DNA from: Mesorhizobium temperatum
Lineage (GTDB): Bacteria; Pseudomonadota; Alphaproteobacteria; Rhizobiales; Rhizobiaceae
Length of the DNA: 47,442 nt
NCBI RefSeq assembly: GCF_002284575.1
Contig: NZ_NPKJ01000060.1
Location: forward strand, 1,072-48,513
Direction of reading: 5' to 3'
Numbering within the stretch: position 1 is the first letter of the stretch; each line of letters starts with the position of its first letter. Below the pieces are notes generated by a model. The model had not been told where the DNA came from, searched no databases, and was given only the letters and a program-made list of their open reading frames with translations. Shown in pieces: positions 40,489-47,442 of the stretch. The position numbers and the translations under genes were made by a program.

Positions 40489-41724
40489 ATGACTTCGACG
40501 CCGGCGCGCCAGACGCGCACAAAAAGAGCGTCGGAGGAATCGAGGAGGAAGCCGCTGGCCAGTTCACGGACGCGCTATGCATGCGGCCTATCGGTGCTCA
40601 CCACGGATGAGCCCGACGCCGATGCGTTCACCCGGGCGGTCGCGGCCGAAGCCGCAGCCATCGATGCCGGGTTCGCCCTGCTGTTTTTCTCCCAGAGCCT
40701 CGTGGATGCGGCGGCCCTGTCGGATGCGCTGAAGATCAACGCGCCGGCACTTGCCTATGCCGGCTGCTCCACCGCCGGCGAAATCACGCCGCGCGGTCTG
40801 GAGGAAGGCCAGATCCTCGCCTTGCTGCTTCCGTCAGCATCGTTTTCGGTCGCAAGCACCATGGTCGACAGTCTCTCTTCGTCGGGCATGGACAGGATCA
40901 CCGGTGAAGTCGGGGCGCTGCGGCGCTCGCTGCACGGCCGCGTCGGGTACGAACGGACCAACTCCACCTTCGCGCTTTGCTTCATCGACGGACTGTCCTA
41001 TGCCGAAGAGGCGGTAACTTCCGCCATCCATTGGGGGCTCGACGACATTCCTTTGATCGGCGGTTCGGCGGGCGATGATCTGAAATTCGAGACGACGCGG
41101 CTGATCTCGAACGGCAAGGTTGCCTCCGACAGTGCCATCATCGTGCTGATCACCACGGAAATTCCTTTCCACGTGTTCAAGACCGACAATTTCATCCCCA
41201 CCGACGAGAAGCTGGTGGTGACCGCGTCGGATCCCGATCACCGCACCGTGCGCGAATTCAACGCCACCAATGCCGCCGAGGAATATGCCGCCTCGGTCGG
41301 CGTCATCCCGCAGATGCTGACGCCACTGAGTTTCGCTTCGCACCCGGTGGTGGTGAAAGTGGGCGGCGAATTTTACTGCCGCTCGATCCAGAAGATGCAC
41401 GCGGACGGCTCGCTGTCGTTCTTCTGCGCCATCGACGATGGCGTCGTCCTTTCCATCGCCCGACCCAAGAACATGGTTGAATCGACGCGTGCCGCCTTTA
41501 GGGATGTCGAGGAAAGGCTTGGCGGCATCGACATGATCCTCGCTTTCGACTGCGTGCTGCGCAGGCTCGATGCGCTCAACCGGCAGGTCTTTCGAGAGAT
41601 TTCGGAACTCTACAAGGTCAACAATGTCATCGGCTTCGGCACCTATGGCGAACAGTACCGGTCGATGCATCTGAACCAGACTTTCACCGGCATCGCCTTC
41701 GGAGAGCGGCAGGCGGCGGAGTAG
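40489..41724 (+). CDS. FIST-domain sensor, NosP-like
   Basis: A 411-residue protein with FIST_N (about 60-255, including CSTAGEITPRGLEEGQI and GGSAGDDLKF) and FIST_C (about 260-400, ending FGTYGEQY and FTGIAFGER). FIST proteins next to NahK-type kinases include NosP, a haem protein that senses NO and inhibits its kinase. The haem ligand cannot be confirmed by eye, so NosP is a hypothesis. The ATG at 40489 (GAAG upstream) is preferred to a TTG at 40477. The kinase gene follows after nine bases with its own GGAGG, so the pair is one operon. Confidence 0.85.
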   Translation: MTSTPARQTRTKRASEESRRKPLASSRTRYACGLSVLTTDEPDADAFTRAVAAEAAAIDAGFALLFFSQSLVDAAALSDALKINAPALAYAGCSTAGEITPRGLEEGQILALLLPSASFSVASTMVDSLSSSGMDRITGEVGALRRSLHGRVGYERTNSTFALCFIDGLSYAEEAVTSAIHWGLDDIPLIGGSAGDDLKFETTRLISNGKVASDSAIIVLITTEIPFHVFKTDNFIPTDEKLVVTASDPDHRTVREFNATNAAEEYAASVGVIPQMLTPLSFASHPVVVKVGGEFYCRSIQKMHADGSLSFFCAIDDGVVLSIARPKNMVESTRAAFRDVEERLGGIDMILAFDCVLRRLDALNRQVFREISELYKVNNVIGFGTYGEQYRSMHLNQTFTGIAFGERQAAE

Positions 41725-41733
41725 GAGGTTCTT

Positions 41734-43074
41734 ATGCCGCTCAGGAACATCAACGACCTGGAGAAGCTGAAGAAGATCAACGCAGCCCTTGTCAGCCGCG
41801 TCGAGCGCTCGATGGACCAGCAGGCCAACGCGTTCTCGCTGTTCCAGACCGCGATTTCGCTCGAGAATCGAGTGCGTACGCGCACCGAGGAACTGCATTC
41901 GACACTGCGTAGATTGGAACAATCCAACATCGATCTCAGCGCGGCCAAGGAAAACGCCGAACTGGCGAACCTGTCCAAGACCAGGTTCCTGGCAGCCGCC
42001 AGCCACGACGTGCTGCAACCGCTGAACGCCGCCCATCTCTCCGTCTCGGCGCTGGCCGAAGTTCAGACCAGCGACGAGGGCAAAAAACTGGTCCGGCAGG
42101 TCGAGCGGTCGCTGGAGACGATGGAGGATCTGCTTCGCACCCTGCTCGACATTTCCAAGCTCGACGCCGGCGTCGTGCAGCCCGATATCGGCGACGTCAG
42201 CCTGGAGATGCTGTTTTCGTCGCTGCGCTCGGATTTCCTGCCGGTCGCCGAGATGAAAGGCCTGACGCTAAAATTCCGGCCGGTCAACGCCGTCGTGCGG
42301 TCGGACCGCACCTTGTTGCGCCGCATCCTGCAGAACATCCTTTCCAACGCGCTGCGCTACACCCGCTCCGGCGGCGTGCTGGTCGGCACCAGGCATCGCG
42401 GCGACACGATCCGCATCGATGTCGCCGATACCGGCTGCGGTATTCCCGACGACCAGCGCGAGGCGGTGTTCGAGGAATTCCACCGCGGCACGATCCCGAC
42501 CGATGCCGGGCTTGCAGGCGGCGGGCTGGGATTGGGCCTGGCCATCGTGCGCCGCATCGCCGCCGCACTCGGCCATCCCGTGACGTTCTCGTCGAAGGTC
42601 GGGCACGGCACGATTTTCCATATCGACGTTCCGGTCGGGATCGGCGCCAGCGTCGATGCCATTGCCAGCACCGCCGACATGGAGCGGCCGCGCGGCTACG
42701 GTCTGTTCGGCACAAAGGTGCTGCTGGTCGAGAACGACGTCGAGGTGCTGCAGGCGATGACATCCCTGCTCGAGCGCTGGCAATGCCTGGTGCGCCCCGC
42801 CACCTCGACCGATGCTGCGCTCGACATGCTTGGCGATACGGACTGGGTGCCGGACATCGTCATAGCCGACCAGCATCTCGACGGCGGCGACCTCGGCACC
42901 ACGACCATCGCCGAGGTCCGCAATTATCTCGGCCGCGCCGTGCCGGCGCTGATCGTCACCGCCGACGGTTCGGACGGTGTTGCGATGGCCGCCCGCGCGG
43001 CCGGCATCGAACTGATGCGCAAGCCGCTGAAACCGGCACAACTGCGCGCGCTGCTGGCGCATTTGCTGGCTTGA
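41734..43074 (+). CDS. Hybrid histidine kinase, NahK/HnoK type
   Basis: A 446-residue cytosolic hybrid kinase. A coiled-coil input (1-80), HisKA with phospho-His91 in ASHDVLQPLNAAHL (the HDxxQP box typical of NahK and ErcS'), HATPase with NILSNALRYT, DTGCGIPDD and GGGLGLGLAI, and a receiver domain with Asp379 in IADQHLDGG follow in order. There is no membrane segment. GGAGG before the ATG. It should be controlled by the FIST protein encoded just before it and may phosphorylate a shared phosphotransfer protein and the LuxR-type regulator at 44520-45218, as in pseudomonads. Confidence 0.92.
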   Translation: MPLRNINDLEKLKKINAALVSRVERSMDQQANAFSLFQTAISLENRVRTRTEELHSTLRRLEQSNIDLSAAKENAELANLSKTRFLAAASHDVLQPLNAAHLSVSALAEVQTSDEGKKLVRQVERSLETMEDLLRTLLDISKLDAGVVQPDIGDVSLEMLFSSLRSDFLPVAEMKGLTLKFRPVNAVVRSDRTLLRRILQNILSNALRYTRSGGVLVGTRHRGDTIRIDVADTGCGIPDDQREAVFEEFHRGTIPTDAGLAGGGLGLGLAIVRRIAAALGHPVTFSSKVGHGTIFHIDVPVGIGASVDAIASTADMERPRGYGLFGTKVLLVENDVEVLQAMTSLLERWQCLVRPATSTDAALDMLGDTDWVPDIVIADQHLDGGDLGTTTIAEVRNYLGRAVPALIVTADGSDGVAMAARAAGIELMRKPLKPAQLRALLAHLLA

Positions 43075-43187
43075 TCCCTTGCCCCCGAAGACACGGGCAG
43101 AAGACCGCGAGCGACAAGAAAATGGTGCACTGTCACCGTATTCAAATAGGGAAAGCACTTTTGCAATTTCTATTTATTTGCTTCTGT

Positions 43188-43733
43188 CTACTTCGGCAGC
43201 GTCAGGTCAAATTCAGGAGGTGATTGTTCCGCAGTTGTCGTCAACCTCTTACCTGCCTTGAGCATTGCAAGAGCTTCCCTGCCAAGCCACCAGTCTCGGA
43301 CTTTGGTGAAACCCTCCTGTTTCAAGGCGGATTGAAACCATTTCATCAGCTGTTGCGCTACCGGCGTTTCATGAAGCGTAGCCATGTTGCCAGGCAGCAA
43401 GGTGCCTGTCCTTCCAAGACCAGCCATTATAAGAATTACAGTTTCTTCGTTATCGCTGTTGTCGAGACTCCAGCGTTTCTCGCCTTTCCTACCAACGAAC
43501 GAATCCATGTTATTCTTGGTGTCTCGATGCGACACCATGTACCCTTGCGAGAGGCTGCCTGTTTCATGGGTCGCGATTCCGGGATTGGGAATTTCCGATG
43601 AGTTCAGATAAATTGCCCTATTTGGCGTGGCCAGATTTCCCATTTCCACGAATTTCAACGGCGCGTTCGCTTCGAACCGCTTGAGAACCGGAACGATATC
43701 AACCGGGGTGGCGAAGAAGAGAATGCGTTTCAT
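43188..43733 (-). CDS. Probable immunity protein for a decayed polymorphic toxin
   Basis: A 181-residue soluble protein, MKRILFFATPVDIVPVLKRF at the N-terminus, with no signal peptide and lower GC than its surroundings. It starts two bases after the stop of the toxin remnant (TAG-CC-ATG). This tight coupling is the standard layout of contact-dependent and Rhs toxin C-termini with their immunity genes. The frame is intact although the toxin is broken, as seen for orphan immunity genes that still protect against neighbours. No named immunity family is recognised; the role is inferred from position and from the toxin-like remnant. Confidence 0.65.
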   Translation of the reverse strand: MKRILFFATPVDIVPVLKRFEANAPLKFVEMGNLATPNRAIYLNSSEIPNPGIATHETGSLSQGYMVSHRDTKNNMDSFVGRKGEKRWSLDNSDNEETVILIMAGLGRTGTLLPGNMATLHETPVAQQLMKWFQSALKQEGFTKVRDWWLGREALAMLKAGKRLTTTAEQSPPEFDLTLPK

Positions 43734-43735
43734 GG

Positions 43736-43967
43736 CTAGCGCTTCGGCACGAGTAGGAGCTTGTCATTCGGGAAAGCAGCCCTGATACGGGCTGCGGCGG
43801 CAGCTTCGCTTGCAGTTGGTGTTACACCGTCTGAATTCTTAACGTTCTACCATTTGGGGCCGTCGACGTGATGTCGACAAAAGTTCCTCCTTGCGTGCGG
43901 GGGCCGCGCCAGGAATATACTCCTCAGGGCCAATGCCGCCTCCATTCGTTACCGAGTAGCCGGGCCC
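43736..43967 (-). pseudogene. Frameshifted C-terminus of a polymorphic toxin
   Basis: Three pieces in successive frames read in order on the minus strand: TNGGGIGPEEYIPGA (from about 43967), GGTFVDITSTAPNGRTLRIQ (to about 43830), and GVTPTASEAAAAARIRAAFP ending VPKR-stop at 43736. Together they resemble the C-terminal domain of large secreted Rhs/CDI-type toxins, where a GGxFVDIT...NGRTLRIxT strand region is followed by a REAxAAxRIR helix and a LLLVPK end. At least two frameshifts break it, and the N-terminal carrier is missing. Family match is from memory. Confidence 0.6.
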
Positions 43968-44091
43968 TGTTCAGTTTTTGCGATACGTCATAATTCTGCT
44001 GTCGGGTAGTCGTTCCGCCCCAACGTCAGCCCGGCTCTATCAAATACTGTTGCGTAAATGGGGCAAGAGCTTCGCTCTCTGCGACAACAGA
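43968..44091. other. Spacer upstream of the toxin remnant
   Basis: The minus strand shows stops in every frame. It may contain further unrecognisable toxin-gene sequence. Confidence 0.4.
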
Positions 44092-44461
44092 TCAAGTGAG
44101 AAGTATTTCTCTAACAGTCACCTGATCCGACGCGCGACTTTGACCAATCCAATAAAAAACCATTGCCTTTCGAACATCATCATCCTGCCTAAGGACAGTT
44201 TTAGCGTACGTGAGAATTTTGGGATTGGCTTCGCCTGCTTCGACCAATTCCTCGATCGAGGCGATCGTCAGCAAAGCCAAGGGACACTTCTCATCATAAT
44301 TTAGATCGCTAATTGAAGCAGCTTTCAGCATCTCCTCGATGCGATTTAAGATCAGCAAACTCGATCTCCCAATCCTGCTCCCGGCCAGAAGCCGGAAGCG
44401 ACAAGAGTTTGTTTATTGAGCGCTGCGCTTCCACTGTCGCCCCATAAAATTCCCGCGTCAT
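44092..44461 (-). pseudogene. Small gene with one-base frameshift, perhaps a second immunity gene
   Basis: ATG at 44461 has GGAG upstream and opens MTREFYGATVEAQRSINKLL, running to ...EIEFAD. After one extra A in an AAA run (plus-strand T3 at 44345-44347) the frame must shift to continue LNRIEEMLKAASISDLNYDE to the stop at 44092. Removing that base gives one smooth protein of about 122 residues. A sequencing error is possible, but a real indel is equally likely. The acidic, helical product, low GC and position beside the toxin remnant suit an immunity protein; that is inference. Confidence 0.6.
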
Positions 44462-44519
44462 CTCAAAACTCCGGATGCTGCGTCACCGCAATTCCGCACC
44501 GTAATTCCGCAGCCGGCGG

Positions 44520-45218
44520 CTAAAACCCCGCCTGGCCGCGAAACAGCTCGGCACTGTCGAGCTTCGAAACCTCGATGACGGCTTGCGTCCGGCTGTAGAC
44601 GTTGAGCTTGCGCAGGATCTCGGAAACATGCGCCTTGACGGTGGTTTCGCCGACCTGCAGCTCGTAGGCGATCTGCTTGTTGAGCAAGCCCTGGCGCAGC
44701 ATCTGCAGCACCCGCAATTGCTGCGGCGTCAGTTTGGCAAGACGCTGCACCATCTCGGCGCGGTCGGCGCTGTCGGCGTCCGGCGGCTGGCCTTCATAGG
44801 TTTCGGGCACGTAGATTGCGCCTTCCATCACCGAGCGGATGGCGGCGGCCAGATCGCTCTTGCGCGCCGATTTCGGTATGAAGCCGGCCGCCCCGTAGGA
44901 CAGCGCCTCGGAAATGATCTTGGGCTCCTCATGCCCCGAAACGATGACCACCGGCAGGCGCGGATAACGGGTCCGAAGCTGCAGCAGTCCGTCGAAGCCA
45001 TGCACATCAGGCATGCTGAGGTCGAGCAGCGCGAGATCGAATGGCTTCGCATCCGCCAGAAGCTCAAATGCCTCGGTGATCGAACGCGCCTCGACAGTGT
45101 CGACGTCCGGATAGGCCATTTGCACAGCGCTGTGCAGCGCCTCGCGAAACAGCGGGTGGTCGTCGATGATCAGAAACCGGGCGCGATCGTTGACTGCGGT
45201 CATGGCGTTTCGTTTCAT
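44520..45218 (-). CDS. LuxR-type response regulator, ErbR/AgmR-like
   Basis: A 232-residue protein with an N-terminal receiver (LIIDDHPLFREAL, phospho-Asp in LALLDLSMPDVHG, Lys in PKSARK) and a C-terminal LuxR HTH (KLTPQQLRVLQMLRQGLLNK). An alternative ATG at 45203 is possible; neither start has a strong site. It faces the kinase gene and is separated from it by the toxin/immunity DNA. In Pseudomonas a similar regulator lies near NosP-NahK and controls alcohol oxidation genes; here an alcohol dehydrogenase lies nearby at 46043. Confidence 0.88.
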   Translation of the reverse strand: MKRNAMTAVNDRARFLIIDDHPLFREALHSAVQMAYPDVDTVEARSITEAFELLADAKPFDLALLDLSMPDVHGFDGLLQLRTRYPRLPVVIVSGHEEPKIISEALSYGAAGFIPKSARKSDLAAAIRSVMEGAIYVPETYEGQPPDADSADRAEMVQRLAKLTPQQLRVLQMLRQGLLNKQIAYELQVGETTVKAHVSEILRKLNVYSRTQAVIEVSKLDSAELFRGQAGF

Positions 45219-45359
45219 TCAGGCAGGATAGAATAGCCCAGTGACCATGGCCAGATTATTGGCAAATAGTACATCGCCATCCCCGGCCGAAGGGCGGAGA
45301 TGGCAATTTCCGAAGCACCATGGCTTGCCCGGCCGCCCAAATCGGTCGAATGTGCAAGA

Positions 45360-46010
45360 ATGAGCGACCTCGTCCTTCATAACTACTACCGCTCCTCCAC
45401 CTCCTACCGGGTGCGGATCGCGCTGGAGATGAAGGGACTGACCTACCAATATGTGCCTCATCATCTGCGGCACGGCGAGCATCTCGAGCCCGCCTATCTC
45501 GCGGTCAATCCGCAGGGACTGGTGCCGGCGCTGATCCTGGACGACGGCACGCTGCTGACGCAATCGCTGGCAATCATCGAGTTTCTCGACGAGACCAGGC
45601 CCGAACCGCCGCTTTTGCCGCAGGACGCGCTTGGCCGGGCCCGCGTCAGGATGCTGGCGCAGATGATCGCCTGCGATATCCATCCGGTGAACAATCTGCG
45701 CGTGCTGACCTCGCTGCGCACCCTGTTCGGCGCCGGCGACGAGGACGTCGTCAACTGGTTCCGGCACTGGGTGAACGAAGGCTTCCAGCCACTTGAAAAG
45801 ATTCTGGCTTCGTCGTCCGAAACCGGGACATTCTGCCATGGCGAAACGCCGGGGCTGGCCGACATCTGCCTGGTCGCACAGGTCACCAGCAACGCCCGGT
45901 TCGGCGTCGACATGGCGCCCTACCCGACGATCACACGCATCCACGCCGCCTGCATGGCGCTGCCGGCCTTCCAAAAGGCGGCCCCGGAGAACCAGATCGA
46001 TGCCGAGTAG
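45360..46010 (+). CDS. maiA: Maleylacetoacetate isomerase (GST zeta)
   Basis: A 216-residue glutathione S-transferase fold. The thioredoxin-like N-terminal domain begins LHNYYRSSTSYRVRIALEMK, with the zeta-class SSxxYRVRIAL motif that holds the catalytic Ser, and the TQSLAIIEFLDE glutathione-binding stretch. The helical C-terminal domain contains DIHPVNNLRVL. It isomerises maleylacetoacetate in tyrosine and homogentisate degradation. The start at 45360 fits the family; a longer frame from 45300 lacks support. No other homogentisate gene is in the window. Confidence 0.9.
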   Translation: MSDLVLHNYYRSSTSYRVRIALEMKGLTYQYVPHHLRHGEHLEPAYLAVNPQGLVPALILDDGTLLTQSLAIIEFLDETRPEPPLLPQDALGRARVRMLAQMIACDIHPVNNLRVLTSLRTLFGAGDEDVVNWFRHWVNEGFQPLEKILASSSETGTFCHGETPGLADICLVAQVTSNARFGVDMAPYPTITRIHAACMALPAFQKAAPENQIDAE

Positions 46011-46042
46011 AGCGAGTTGGATTAAAGCATGAGGAATTGCCG

Positions 46043-47083
<1,041 letters not shown>

Positions 47084-47092
47084 CCAAGTCGG

Positions 47093-47239
47093 CTCTCCCC
47101 TCTCCCCCTGTGGGAGAAGGTGGCCGCGAAGCGGTCGGATGAGGGGTGTTCCAGCTTGGCACGGATGGCGATCCTTCCAACACCCCTCAACCGTCTTGGC
47201 GCTGCGCGCCAATCCACCTTCTCCCACAAGGGGAGAAGG
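47093..47239. repeat. Bipartite palindromic intergenic repeat
   Basis: The left half (47093-47150, with GTGGGAGAAGGTGG and GATGAGGGGTGTT) is matched inversely by the right half (47179-47239, with AACACCCCTCAACCG and CCACCTTCTCCCAC). The whole can fold into a long imperfect hairpin. It is of the dispersed type I recall as common between genes of Mesorhizobium and related rhizobia. Confidence 0.85.
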
Positions 47240-47252
47240 CAAGACCGCGCCA

Positions 47253-47442
47253 TCACCGCCACGGTCGCAAACTCTCATCGCGGACATAAGCGATGATGGT
47301 GTCGCAGACGGCGTTCAAATCCCGCAGCACGTCGTCGTTCCAGAAGCGCAGCACACAAAAGCCCCTCGCCTTCAATTCGGCGTCTCGCTCCCGATCGTAG
47401 TTCGGACCCGCATGTTGGCTGCCGTCGATCTCGACGATCAGC
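47253..47442 (-). CDS. DUF559 endonuclease-like protein, 5' end cut by the window
   Basis: The visible 62 C-terminal residues read LIVEIDGSQHAG, then RERDAELKARGFCVLRFWND, DVLRDLNAV and IAYV, ending RPWR-stop. This is the core of the DUF559/Vsr-like fold with the nuclease Asp (EIDGSQH) and the RFWN strand. The gene continues beyond 47442. DUF559 proteins are frequent beside repeats and mobile DNA; their nuclease activity is predicted. Start and N-terminus are not visible. Confidence 0.9.
   Translation of the reverse strand, partial: LIVEIDGSQHAGPNYDRERDAELKARGFCVLRFWNDDVLRDLNAVCDTIIAYVRDESLRPWR

Overview
The window looks like chromosomal or island DNA of an alphaproteobacterium of the order Rhizobiales, most likely Mesorhizobium or a close relative. 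The evidence is high GC with strong third-position GC, several small families that are abundant in rhizobia (DUF982, DUF1236, DUF3606, short low-affinity iron permease), and a bipartite palindromic intergenic repeat of a rhizobial type near the right end. This placement is inferred from gene families and was not tested by a search.

Layout. 1-1678 is decayed DNA with remnants of a sugar-type ABC ATPase and a glyoxalase/VOC protein. 1679-14500 is the core of the window: a group-5-like soluble di-iron monooxygenase locus (mim/prm type). The minus-strand operon runs mimA (hydroxylase large subunit), mimB (reductase), mimC (small subunit), mimD (coupling protein), an amidohydrolase, a DUF59/MIP18-type protein, a divergent GroEL-like chaperonin and a zinc alcohol dehydrogenase, and ends in a terminator-like hairpin at 5028-5057. 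A full-consensus sigma-54 promoter lies at 14385-14399, with a perfect dyad about 110 bp upstream of the predicted start. A matching AcoR-type sigma-54 activator (mimR) is encoded at 2256-4337. All six di-iron ligands are visible in MimA. The likely role is oxidation of a short alkane, ketone or phenolic compound, with the alcohol dehydrogenase processing the product.

14657-16798 holds four tightly packed plus-strand genes divergent from mimA: a helical protein, a coiled-coil protein, a beta-propeller-like protein and a 57-residue protein. I cannot assign them, and they are the best candidate for an undescribed module tied to the monooxygenase. 16800-24000 is accessory DNA: a 3' fragment of tRNA-Asn at 17387-17418 (a typical integration scar), gene fragments, small exported or membrane proteins, a collagen-like Gly-X-Y protein and two large palindromes.

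24044-34132 carries a NarL-type two-component system, a second DUF1236 protein, an M20 amidohydrolase, AraC and LysR regulators, a cupin, an exported hydrolase with two NTF2-like proteins, and an AhpD-like protein whose leader is a truncated ArsR gene. 34399-39675 has cutC with a translationally coupled leader ORF, an acetyltransferase, and a form II CoxSLM-like molybdenum hydroxylase operon in S-L-M order. Both cox spacers carry inverted simple-sequence repeats.

40489-45218 is a FIST-domain sensor (NosP-like), a NahK-like hybrid kinase and a LuxR-type response regulator. Between kinase and regulator lies lower-GC DNA with a frameshifted polymorphic-toxin C-terminus, its intact presumed immunity gene, and a second frameshifted small gene. 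The window ends with maleylacetoacetate isomerase, a second zinc alcohol dehydrogenase, the palindromic repeat and the 3' part of a DUF559 gene.
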